A stretch of DNA of 64,000 nt from Pseudophaeobacter sp. (lineage in GTDB: Bacteria > Pseudomonadota > Alphaproteobacteria > Rhodobacterales > Rhodobacteraceae): positions 310,001-374,000 of the forward strand of contig JALUXC010000024.1 in assembly GCA_027019165.1 (NCBI GenBank), written 5' to 3'. Position numbers and translations under genes: made by a program. Below are positions 57,827-64,000 of this stretch, piece after piece. Positions within the stretch are counted from its first letter, which is position 1; every line of letters starts with the position of its first letter. The notes beneath the pieces are model-generated. The model was not told the origin of the DNA. It ran no database searches and was given only the letters and a program-made list of their open reading frames with translations.

Positions 57827-59215
57827 CTAGAGCAACACCACCCCTGCCAGGCCAAGGAACGCAAAGAAGCCAACAACATCAGTCACTGTCGTCACAAAAG
57901 CCCCAGAGGCCAGGGCCGGATCCACCCCAATCTTTTCGAGAATAACCGGCACAGCCGTCCCGGCCAGACCTGCCACGACCAGATTGATGACCATCGCGAC
58001 ACCGATCACCGCGCCAAGCAAGGGTGAACCGAACCAGACAATTCCAACGGCTCCCATCACAACAGCGAAGATCAGCCCGTTCACAAGTCCGACCAACGCC
58101 TCGCGCCGGATCACCCGCCAGACGTTTGATCCCGTAAGGTCGCGCGTCGCCAAGGCCCGCACAGCAACCGTCAGGGATTGAGTTCCGGCATTCCCCCCCA
58201 TAGAGGCCACGATCGGCATCAGCACCGCAAGCGCCACGAATTGCGCAATGGTGTCTTCGAAAAGGGCAATGACCATAGAGGCCAGAACCGCCGTCAGCAG
58301 GTTGACCGCAAGCCACGGAAAACGCCGTTTGGTGGTGTCGACCACCCGATCAGAAAGGCTGCCCTCCCCCACACCCGCAAGGCGCAGGATGTCTTCTTCA
58401 TGCTCTTCGTCCAGAACGGCCATGGCGTCGTCAATGGTGATGACACCGACCAGACGTCCCTCGCCGTCGACCACTGGCGCCGAAATGAGGTGATACTGAT
58501 TGAAGGCATAGGCGACATCCTCTTCATCCTGATCGGCAGGGATCACCTGAAAGGTTTCTTCGAAGAGATCGCTCAAGGCCACATCCCGGCGCGAGGACAT
58601 GATCCGTCCGAGGGTGACATTGCCAACGGGATTCAAGCGCGGATTTACCACCACCACGTGATAGAACTGCGCAGGCAGATCCGAACGCTCGCGCATGAAG
58701 TCGATGGCCTGCCCCACGGTCCAGTGTTCGGGTGCCATGACCACCTCGCGCTGCATCAGACGCCCGGCTGAGCTTTCAGGATAGCTCAGCGACTGCTCTA
58801 CCGCGATCCGGTCCGAATCCTCCAGCGCTTCGAGAATGGCTTCCTGCTGCGGCTCTTCCAGATCCTCGACCAGATCAACCACATCGTCGCTGTCCAGATC
58901 CCGAACTGCCTCGGCCAGAACCTGAGGCGTCAGGATCGCAATCACCTCTTCGCGGATCGATTCATCAAGTTCCGACAGGATTTCCCCGTCGAACTCACGG
59001 TCATAAAGGCGGATCAGGCGCGCCCGGTCAAAGGCGTTGATCTGCTCCAGAAGGTCGGCAATATCCGCCGCATGGAGCGGCTCCATAAGCGCGGCGAGAC
59101 GCTCCTGATCATTGGTGTCCACCGCATAGAGAATCTGCGCAACAAGCCGACGGTCCAACGTGTAGGCGTCTTCCGGGGCGGTTTCGGTGCCGATGATGTC
59201 GTCGCCATTGCTCAT
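57827..59215 (-). CDS. mgtE: MgtE-type magnesium transporter
   Basis: A 462-residue protein: N domain of acidic helical repeats (20-145, SELDESIREEVIAILTP, VVDLVEDLEEPQQEAIL), paired CBS domains (145-270, YHVVVVNPRLNPVGNVTL and VVDGEGRLVGVITIDDAM), and a five-helix membrane part (300-462) with LMPIVASMGGNAGTQSL at the Mg pore. The cytosolic part closes the channel at high Mg2+. ATG at 59215 has AGGGG upstream; an earlier ATG is nine codons back. Divergent from guaD. Confidence 0.92.
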   Translation of the reverse strand: MSNGDDIIGTETAPEDAYTLDRRLVAQILYAVDTNDQERLAALMEPLHAADIADLLEQINAFDRARLIRLYDREFDGEILSELDESIREEVIAILTPQVLAEAVRDLDSDDVVDLVEDLEEPQQEAILEALEDSDRIAVEQSLSYPESSAGRLMQREVVMAPEHWTVGQAIDFMRERSDLPAQFYHVVVVNPRLNPVGNVTLGRIMSSRRDVALSDLFEETFQVIPADQDEEDVAYAFNQYHLISAPVVDGEGRLVGVITIDDAMAVLDEEHEEDILRLAGVGEGSLSDRVVDTTKRRFPWLAVNLLTAVLASMVIALFEDTIAQFVALAVLMPIVASMGGNAGTQSLTVAVRALATRDLTGSNVWRVIRREALVGLVNGLIFAVVMGAVGIVWFGSPLLGAVIGVAMVINLVVAGLAGTAVPVILEKIGVDPALASGAFVTTVTDVVGFFAFLGLAGVVLL

Positions 59216-59294
59216 AAGCTGCCCCTTTTTGCGTCGCCCCATGAATAGAAGAAGCTGCTACCGGAAAACAATGACAATGACGCAATTTACCCTG

Positions 59295-59316
59295 CCAAGA
59301 CGCAGGCGTATCTTGG
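59295..59316. promoter_or_regulatory. dyad between mgtE and guaD
   Basis: CCAAGA (59295-59300) and TCTTGG (59311-59316) form a perfect 6-base inverted repeat with ten bases between, 35 bases before the guaD ATG. It may be an operator for guanine deaminase or a leader hairpin. Low weight because the arms are short. Confidence 0.3.
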
Positions 59317-59350
59317 TGCTGACCATTTTGCAGGAAGGCACAGCGCACAA

Positions 59351-60661
59351 ATGACCACGCACGGACGCACCGAGAAACCCGCCCCCCAGATCCTGCGGGG
59401 AGAGGTTCTGTCGTTTGCCCGCGATCCTTTTGCCGACGAACGGCCCCAGGACGCTGCCCATCTGTATGAAGCGGTTGCCATTCAGGGCGGGCATGTTGCG
59501 GCCATCGGCAGCTTTAATGCGCTGCGCACCCAATACCCTGACGCCGAGGTCCACGATCATTCCGGAAAGCTGATCATGGCCGGATTTGTCGACGCCCATG
59601 TCCACTATCCGCAAACCGCGATCATCGCGAGCTGGGGAAAGAGGCTGATCGACTGGCTGAACAGCTACACCTTCCCCGAGGAAATGCGCTTTGGGAGCCG
59701 TACCTATGCGGATGAGATCGCCGGGCGCTATCTTGATCTGACCGCCGCCCATGGCACCACCACCGTCTGCAGCTATTGCACCATTCATCCCGAAAGCGTC
59801 GATGCCTTTTTCTCTGCGGCGCGGGCGCGCGGACAGCGTGTGGTCGCGGGCAAGACCTGCATGGACCGCAACGCCCCTGACGCACTGCGCGATACCCCCC
59901 AATCCGCCCATGACGATAGCGCAGCCCTCATTGCGCGCTGGCACGGGGTGGACCGGCTGTCCTACGCGATCACGCCGCGCTTTTCGCCCACCTCAACGCC
60001 CGAGCAGCTCGAGGCGATGGGCGCGCTTTGGGCCCAGAACCCGGACTGCCTGATGCAAACCCACCTCAGCGAGCAGACGGATGAAATCGCCTGGGTGAAA
60101 GGCCTTTTCCCCAAAGCCCGGGACTATCTTGATACCTACGAGACCTTTGGCCTTTTGGGGGCGCGCGGCGTCTATGGTCATGCCATCCACCTTGAGCCGC
60201 GCGAGCGGGACCGGCTGCGCGAACATGATGCGGCACTGGTGCATTGTCCAACCTCCAACACCTTCATCGGCTCCGGTCTTTTTGACATGGCAGGCCTCAA
60301 GGCCGCTGGGCATCGCATCGGTCTGGCAACGGATACTGGCGGCGGCTCCAGCTTTTCTATGCTGCGCACCATGGCAGCGGCCTATGAGATCGGCCAGTTG
60401 CGCGGAGCACCAATGCACGCGGCCGAGCTGCTGTGGCTCGCCACGCAAGGCTCGGCCCGCGGGCTGCGGCTGGAAGACAAGATCGGAAATATCGCCCCGG
60501 GCATGGAGGCCGATCTGGTGGTCCTCGATCTGGCTTCGACCCCCGCAATCGCCCAACGCACGGCGCGTGCGGCAGACATCTGGGAGGCCGCCTTTGCCAC
60601 CATCATGATGGGCGATGATCGCGCCATATCCGAGGTCTGGATCGGCGGGCGAAAGGTCTGA
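59351..60661 (+). CDS. guaD: guanine deaminase (GuaD)
   Basis: A 436-residue amidohydrolase turning guanine into xanthine plus ammonia. Zinc ligands and active-site motifs: FVDAHVHYPQ near residue 78 (HxH), GKTCMDRNAP near residue 176, HLSEQTDEI near 238, HAIHLEPRERDRL near 278 and TDTGGGSSFSML near 327. The pattern DAHVHYPQ plus CMDRNAP is specific for guanine deaminase rather than adenine/cytosine deaminases. It converges on the 8-oxoguanine deaminase gene with two bases between stops, forming a purine-deamination pair. Confidence 0.93.
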   Translation: MTTHGRTEKPAPQILRGEVLSFARDPFADERPQDAAHLYEAVAIQGGHVAAIGSFNALRTQYPDAEVHDHSGKLIMAGFVDAHVHYPQTAIIASWGKRLIDWLNSYTFPEEMRFGSRTYADEIAGRYLDLTAAHGTTTVCSYCTIHPESVDAFFSAARARGQRVVAGKTCMDRNAPDALRDTPQSAHDDSAALIARWHGVDRLSYAITPRFSPTSTPEQLEAMGALWAQNPDCLMQTHLSEQTDEIAWVKGLFPKARDYLDTYETFGLLGARGVYGHAIHLEPRERDRLREHDAALVHCPTSNTFIGSGLFDMAGLKAAGHRIGLATDTGGGSSFSMLRTMAAAYEIGQLRGAPMHAAELLWLATQGSARGLRLEDKIGNIAPGMEADLVVLDLASTPAIAQRTARAADIWEAAFATIMMGDDRAISEVWIGGRKV

Positions 60662-60663
60662 GG

Positions 60664-62004
60664 TCAGGCGGCTTCCGCAAGGGCGCGGGCAAGCCGCCCG
60701 TGCCGCTCTAGCAGGTTTGGAAGATCAATGCTCGTCACCTCTCCGCCTGAGATGATCTGACGGCCTTCCACGAATAGGTGCTTCACTTGGCCCGGCCCCG
60801 CCAACAGCAGTGCCGCCGGATCCCAACTGCCACTGGAAGCCACGCCGGTCACATCCCAGACCGCCACATCTGCGCGTTTTCCGGGGGCAAGCCGCCCACA
60901 ATCAGGGCGCCCCAGAATATCGGCGCCGCCGCGTGTGGCGATCTCGAGCGCCTCATAGGCGCTCATGGCATCCGCGCCATTTGCCACCCGCTGCAACAGC
61001 ATGGCCTGACGTGCCTCACCGATGAGACTCGCCATATCGTTGCTGGCAGAACCATCTACACCCAGCCCCACCGGAACGCCCGCATCGCGGAAGCGACGCA
61101 CCGGCGCAATCCCGCTGCCAAGGCGGCAATTGGAACAGGGGCAATGGGCAACGCCGGTGCGGGTGCGCGCGAAAAGATCGATCTCGGCTGTATCGAGTTT
61201 CACGCAATGGGCATGCCAGACATCGCTGCCGGTCCAGCCCAGTTCCTCGGCATATTGACCCGGGCGACAACCGAACTGTGCCTCACTATAGGCAATGTCC
61301 TCATCGTTTTCCGCCAGATGGGTGTGCAGCATCACGCCTTTGTCACGCGCCAACAGGGCCGCATCGCGCATCAGCTCGCGGCTGACCGAAAAGGGTGAGC
61401 ACGGCGCCAGCCCCACCCGGCACATGGAACCTTCGGTCGGGTCATGAAACCCATCCACCACGCGGATCATATCCTCCAGGATGGCGTTTTCTTCCTCGAC
61501 GAGGCTGTCGGGCGGCAGGCCACCCTTGCTTTCGCCGATGCTCATGGCGCCGCGCGTCGGGTGAAAGCGCAAGCCGACGTCGCGCGCCGCATGGATCGTA
61601 TCCTCAAGCCGCGCGCCATTTGGATAAAGATAGAGATGATCCGAACTGAGCGTACAGCCCGACAGCGCCAGCTCCACCAGCCCAAGCTGTGCAGAGACAA
61701 ACATCTCTTCGGGGCCAAAGCGCGCCCAGATCGGATAGAGTCGCTGCAGCCAACCAAAAAGCAAGGCATCCTGAGTCCCCGGCACCGCGCGGGTGAGGTT
61801 CTGGTAAAGGTGGTGATGGGTGTTCACCAACCCTGGCGTTACAACACAGCCCTGCCCGGAAATACGCTCGCCGGATGTCGTCAGCCCCTGACCTACCGCC
61901 GCGATCTGGCCACCCCGGATCAGTACATCTGCATCGCTCAAAACGCGCGCATCGTCATCCATGGAGATGACGGTCAGGGCGTTTTCAATCAGGATTTCCC
62001 GCAT
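60664..62004 (-). CDS. 8-oxoguanine deaminase / atrazine-chlorohydrolase-like amidohydrolase
   Basis: A 446-residue zinc amidohydrolase. Motifs NTHHHLYQNLTR near residue 62 (HxH), LHTHLAENDEDI near 223, WHAHCVKLD near 255 and GVDGSASNDM near 320 match the 8-oxoguanine deaminase family, which removes the amino group of 8-oxoguanine to give urate; guanine or related purines may also be used. GAGGTG lies eight bases before the ATG at 62004. The 123-base leader upstream folds like a riboswitch. The neighbour guaD suggests purine use. Confidence 0.88.
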   Translation of the reverse strand: MREILIENALTVISMDDDARVLSDADVLIRGGQIAAVGQGLTTSGERISGQGCVVTPGLVNTHHHLYQNLTRAVPGTQDALLFGWLQRLYPIWARFGPEEMFVSAQLGLVELALSGCTLSSDHLYLYPNGARLEDTIHAARDVGLRFHPTRGAMSIGESKGGLPPDSLVEEENAILEDMIRVVDGFHDPTEGSMCRVGLAPCSPFSVSRELMRDAALLARDKGVMLHTHLAENDEDIAYSEAQFGCRPGQYAEELGWTGSDVWHAHCVKLDTAEIDLFARTRTGVAHCPCSNCRLGSGIAPVRRFRDAGVPVGLGVDGSASNDMASLIGEARQAMLLQRVANGADAMSAYEALEIATRGGADILGRPDCGRLAPGKRADVAVWDVTGVASSGSWDPAALLLAGPGQVKHLFVEGRQIISGGEVTSIDLPNLLERHGRLARALAEAA

Positions 62005-62007
62005 GGC

Positions 62008-62116
62008 TTCACACCTCAAATTCGCCCGTTTCGGTGATGAAGTGTGAAAAGGGTCTGACAGAATACGGGCAAAGGACTCAGACCAAGGATACGTTACCGT
62101 ATCCCCTGTCCTTTGC
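62008..62116 (-). promoter_or_regulatory. structured leader RNA, candidate xanthine/urate riboswitch
   Basis: Minus-strand RNA between hisN and the 8-oxoguanine deaminase. P1: GCAAAGGAC/GTCCTTTGC (plus 62108-62116 with 62069-62077, nine pairs). P2: GGATACG/CGTATCC (62098-62104 with 62087-62093) with a GTAA tetraloop. Between them is an uneven internal loop, AGG on one side and TTGGTCTGA on the other. GGTCTGA of that loop (62078-62084) can instead pair with TCAGACC (62052-62058), followed by CTTTT, a terminator-like alternative fold that breaks P1. Further on TTCACAC (62042-62048) can pair with GTGTGAA (62008-62014) over the ribosome binding site. Size and layout recall the xanthine/uric acid riboswitch class (NMT1 motif), a match from memory. 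Confidence 0.55.
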
Positions 62117-62127
62117 TCAAGCCTGTT

Positions 62128-62919
62128 TCAGACGCCTTGCAACAGCCGAAGCGCCTCGGCATGGAGATCGGCGTTTGCTGCCGCCAGAACCTGACCACCC
62201 TCATGAACCGGAGCCCCCTGCCAGTTGGTCACGATCCCGCCTGCGGCCTCAATCACTGCGATGGGGGCCTGAATATCATAGGCGTTGAGACCCGCCTCAA
62301 TGACCAGATCGACATGGCCGGCAGCCAGCAGAGCATAGGCGTAGCAATCCATCCCATAGCGGGTCAGCTTGACCTCGCGGGCAACGCGCTCGAAACCAGC
62401 GCGCTCATCTGCGGTGCCGACCTCGGGAAAGGTTGTAAACAGGATCGCCTCGGAGAGAGCCATGGTTTGTCGCGTCGCTAGAACGGCATCGCCATGTGGC
62501 CCCGACATCTGCGCAACATCGGCGGAGCCCACGAACCTCTCGCCCGTGTAGGGTTGGTCAATCACACCGAGGATAGGCCCATCCGCCTCGGACAGTGCTA
62601 TCAGCACGCCCCAGGTAGGAGTTCCGCTGATAAAGCCGCGCGTGCCGTCAATCGGGTCCAGCACCCATGTGCGCCCCGAGGTGCCCTCTACTGGTGCGAA
62701 CTCTTCTCCAAGGATCCCATCCTCTGGGCGAAGTTCAGCCAGAACCGCGCGAATCGCCTGTTCCGCCTCACGATCTGCCACTGTCACAGGATCAAACCCC
62801 GTCGCTAGCTTGTTCTCAGCTCCAAGGCCGCGCTGGCGAAAATAGGGAAGGATTGCGGCGCCTGCCGCATCTGCCGCCTTTCGGGCGACATCCAGATCAG
62901 AAATTGAGTTATCAGTCAT
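62128..62919 (-). CDS. hisN: HisN-like inositol monophosphatase-family phosphatase
   Basis: A 263-residue member of the inositol-phosphatase fold. ILGEEFAP with E near residue 69, WVLDPIDGTRGFISG near residue 86 (metal-binding D-x-I-D-G-T) and AYDIQAPIAVIEAAGG near residue 213 supply metal ligands. Among family members, RGFISGTPTWG is typical of histidinol-phosphate phosphatase (HisN) rather than inositol monophosphatase, and alphaproteobacteria usually use HisN in histidine biosynthesis. ATG start at 62919. It is downstream of a terminator and upstream of the deaminase leader. Confidence 0.85.
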   Translation of the reverse strand: MTDNSISDLDVARKAADAAGAAILPYFRQRGLGAENKLATGFDPVTVADREAEQAIRAVLAELRPEDGILGEEFAPVEGTSGRTWVLDPIDGTRGFISGTPTWGVLIALSEADGPILGVIDQPYTGERFVGSADVAQMSGPHGDAVLATRQTMALSEAILFTTFPEVGTADERAGFERVAREVKLTRYGMDCYAYALLAAGHVDLVIEAGLNAYDIQAPIAVIEAAGGIVTNWQGAPVHEGGQVLAAANADLHAEALRLLQGV

Positions 62920-62959
62920 GAACCAGCGCGTGCCATTGCATTGCGCCGGTTACAACAAA

Positions 62960-62982
62960 AAAAGACCCCTCAGGGGTCTTTT
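62960..62982 (-). terminator. intrinsic terminator after the XRE gene
   Basis: AAAAGACCCCT (62960-62970) pairs perfectly with AGGGGTCTTTT (62972-62982). On the minus strand it starts five bases after the stop of the XRE gene and ends in a run of Ts, so it is a good terminator that separates this gene from hisN. Confidence 0.88.
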
Positions 62983-62987
62983 CTATT

Positions 62988-63359
62988 TCAAGCTGCGTCG
63001 CTGAGAACACGGGCAAGTTCGAACAAACGTCGGCGCTGGTTCTCCGGGATCGCGTAATAGGAGCGCACGAGGTCCAGCGCTTCCTTGTCACCCATGAGAT
63101 CCTCAGGCACCGAGGCCTTGTCCGTATTGGACTTGTCCTCGTCCTGCAGCCCATCAAAGAAAAAGCTGACCGGAACTTCCATTGCGTCGGAAATATCCCA
63201 AAGACGCGAAGCACTTACCCGGTTGGCACCGGTTTCATACTTTTGGATTTGCTGGAACTTGATGCCGACTTTTTCAGCCAGCTGCTGCTGTGTCATACCA
63301 ATAAGCCAGCGCCGGTGACGGATCCGTTTGCCGACATGCACATCTACTGGATGAGCCAT
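62988..63359 (-). CDS. XRE-family helix-turn-helix regulator, conserved in alphaproteobacteria
   Basis: A 123-residue regulator with an N-terminal Cro/C1 helix-turn-helix (about 9-65, MTQQQLAEKVGIKFQQIQKYETGANRVSASRLWDIS) and a short C-terminal region (VRSYYAIPENQRRRLFELARVL). The HTH is nearly fixed among alphaproteobacterial relatives from memory. It often marks cell-cycle or stress control genes, but the role is not known. AGGAGATG precedes the ATG. It has its own terminator and a long intergenic region upstream. Confidence 0.87.
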   Translation of the reverse strand: MAHPVDVHVGKRIRHRRWLIGMTQQQLAEKVGIKFQQIQKYETGANRVSASRLWDISDAMEVPVSFFFDGLQDEDKSNTDKASVPEDLMGDKEALDLVRSYYAIPENQRRRLFELARVLSDAA

Positions 63360-63708
63360 GTGCCATCTCCTAGTTATACCAAAGTGGTTCGGGCCAGATT
63401 AGCCGCGACGTTCTGCAAAATCCGCTAGGATATCGCCACCGATCCGATCTAACGAACCGCCCCAAACCGCGACAAAGGCTCAACCTTGTAAACGACCTTA
63501 CGACCTCCACGGTTGAATTCAAGCCTTCCTGATATCAGCAAAGAGCCTTGGGCATCCAAATACATGATTTCATGTGTCATTTTGTCATGCTAATTTGTCC
63601 AATAACATATGAATTGCGCCCTCCCCATAAATAGTGAGGTGAATTCCACCCAACTGTTGTCAAACAGTCGTCACGCGAATCACCCACCTGAAACAACCGC
63701 CTGAGGAT
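63360..63708. promoter_or_regulatory. divergent intergenic region with dyad
   Basis: A 349-base gap between the XRE gene and the quinone oxidoreductase with no gene I can support. The centre is AT-rich. At 63653-63668 ACTGTT and AACAGT form a perfect inverted repeat with a four-base centre (GTCA), about 40 bases before the oxidoreductase start, a possible operator. A TTGTCA-like element at 63582-63587 has no well-placed partner, so I assign no promoter. Confidence 0.4.
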
Positions 63709-64000
63709 ATGATGCAAGCCTACCTTGTGACCTCCTTTGACAGCCCCGCGCGGCTGACGGATTTGCCAACGCCGCGCCCGGGACCGGGCCAGATCGGTGT
63801 CAAGATCGCGGCCTGCGGTCTGAACTTTGCCGACCTGTTGATGCAGAAAGGAACCTATCAGGATACGCCGCAGCCTCCCTTTGTGCCGGGACTGGAAATT
63901 TCAGGGACGGTTATCGAACTCGGGGAAGGCACAAGCGGGTTTTCGGTTGGCGACCGGGTTGCGGTCTATTGCGGTCAGGGTGGCCTGGCAGAGGTCGGCG
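63709..64000 (+). CDS. quinone oxidoreductase / zinc-free MDR, truncated by window end
   Basis: The first 97 residues of an NADPH:quinone reductase-like protein of the medium-chain dehydrogenase family. GLNFADLLMQKGTYQ near residue 38, FVPGLEISGTVIELGEG near 62 and VGDRVAVYCGQGGLAE near 81 are the quinone oxidoreductase (QOR) motifs, without the zinc-binding Cys/His of alcohol dehydrogenases. GAGG precedes two adjacent ATGs (63709 and 63712). The rest of the gene lies beyond 64000. Confidence 0.88.
   Translation, partial: MMQAYLVTSFDSPARLTDLPTPRPGPGQIGVKIAACGLNFADLLMQKGTYQDTPQPPFVPGLEISGTVIELGEGTSGFSVGDRVAVYCGQGGLAEVG

Noticed and set aside
63582-63608. Promoter TTGTCA ... TAACAT in the gap before the quinone oxidoreductase
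   Set aside because: Spacing between the two hexamers is 15 bases, shorter than usual, and the match is weak.

Overview
The window looks like chromosome from a marine Roseobacter-group alphaproteobacterium (Rhodobacteraceae, Ruegeria/Phaeobacter-like). This rests on gene content and gene order, not on a database search. Pointers are a propionyl-CoA carboxylase locus with a PccR-type regulator, a betI/betCBA choline-O-sulfate cluster, an SdhE gene, an HdaA-type replication regulator, a type 2 prolyl-tRNA synthetase without the editing insertion, and dense GC-rich coding on both strands. I found no rRNA, tRNA, CRISPR array, prophage, insertion sequence or plasmid gene. Almost everything is ordinary chromosomal housekeeping and catabolism.

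Layout. 0.3-3.3 kb: MarR and XRE regulators, SdhE and an aspartate aminotransferase. 3.3-11.3 kb: MATE exporter, two alpha/beta hydrolases, a NicO/DUF1007 metal transport pair, a PPK2 kinase and a PLP decarboxylase. 11.4-14.3 kb: parE followed by a lower-GC orphan TIR-domain gene, the clearest sign of horizontal gain. 14.4-28.3 kb: thioesterase, two lipoproteins, LolD/LolC-E, ProS, an FAD oxidoreductase, a perM-hdaA-ppx run on the plus strand, and a minus-strand run of small enzymes. 28.3-41.9 kb: propionyl-CoA assimilation, with methylmalonyl-CoA mutase, both propionyl-CoA carboxylase subunits, PccR, and between them several small unknown proteins and lipoproteins set among strong hairpins. 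42.3-47.9 kb: betA, betB, betC and divergent betI, turning choline-O-sulfate into glycine betaine. 47.9-50.5 kb: an EamA exporter and the divergent ArgO/ArgP-like pair. 50.5-59.2 kb: DUF1036 protein, YebC, two tail-to-tail SLC13/TrkA-C permeases, YmdB-type phosphoesterase, 5-formyl-THF cyclo-ligase and MgtE. 59.3-62.1 kb: purine salvage/catabolism, with guanine deaminase convergent with an 8-oxoguanine deaminase-type enzyme whose leader folds like a riboswitch. 62.1-64.0 kb: HisN-like phosphatase, an XRE regulator and the start of a quinone oxidoreductase cut off by the window end.

How the genes work together. Propionyl-CoA is carboxylated by PccA/PccB to methylmalonyl-CoA and isomerised by the B12 mutase to succinyl-CoA; the epimerase is not in the window. 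PccR (40.5 kb) probably acts on TTTGCAAA-type sites ahead of pccB and of itself. BetC frees choline, BetA and BetB oxidise it to betaine, and BetI probably represses through an inverted repeat in the betC-betI gap. Guanine deaminase and the 8-oxoguanine deaminase yield xanthine and urate, and the leader between hisN and the second deaminase resembles the size and layout of the xanthine/urate-sensing riboswitch class. The two most interesting items are this leader RNA and the orphan TIR protein.
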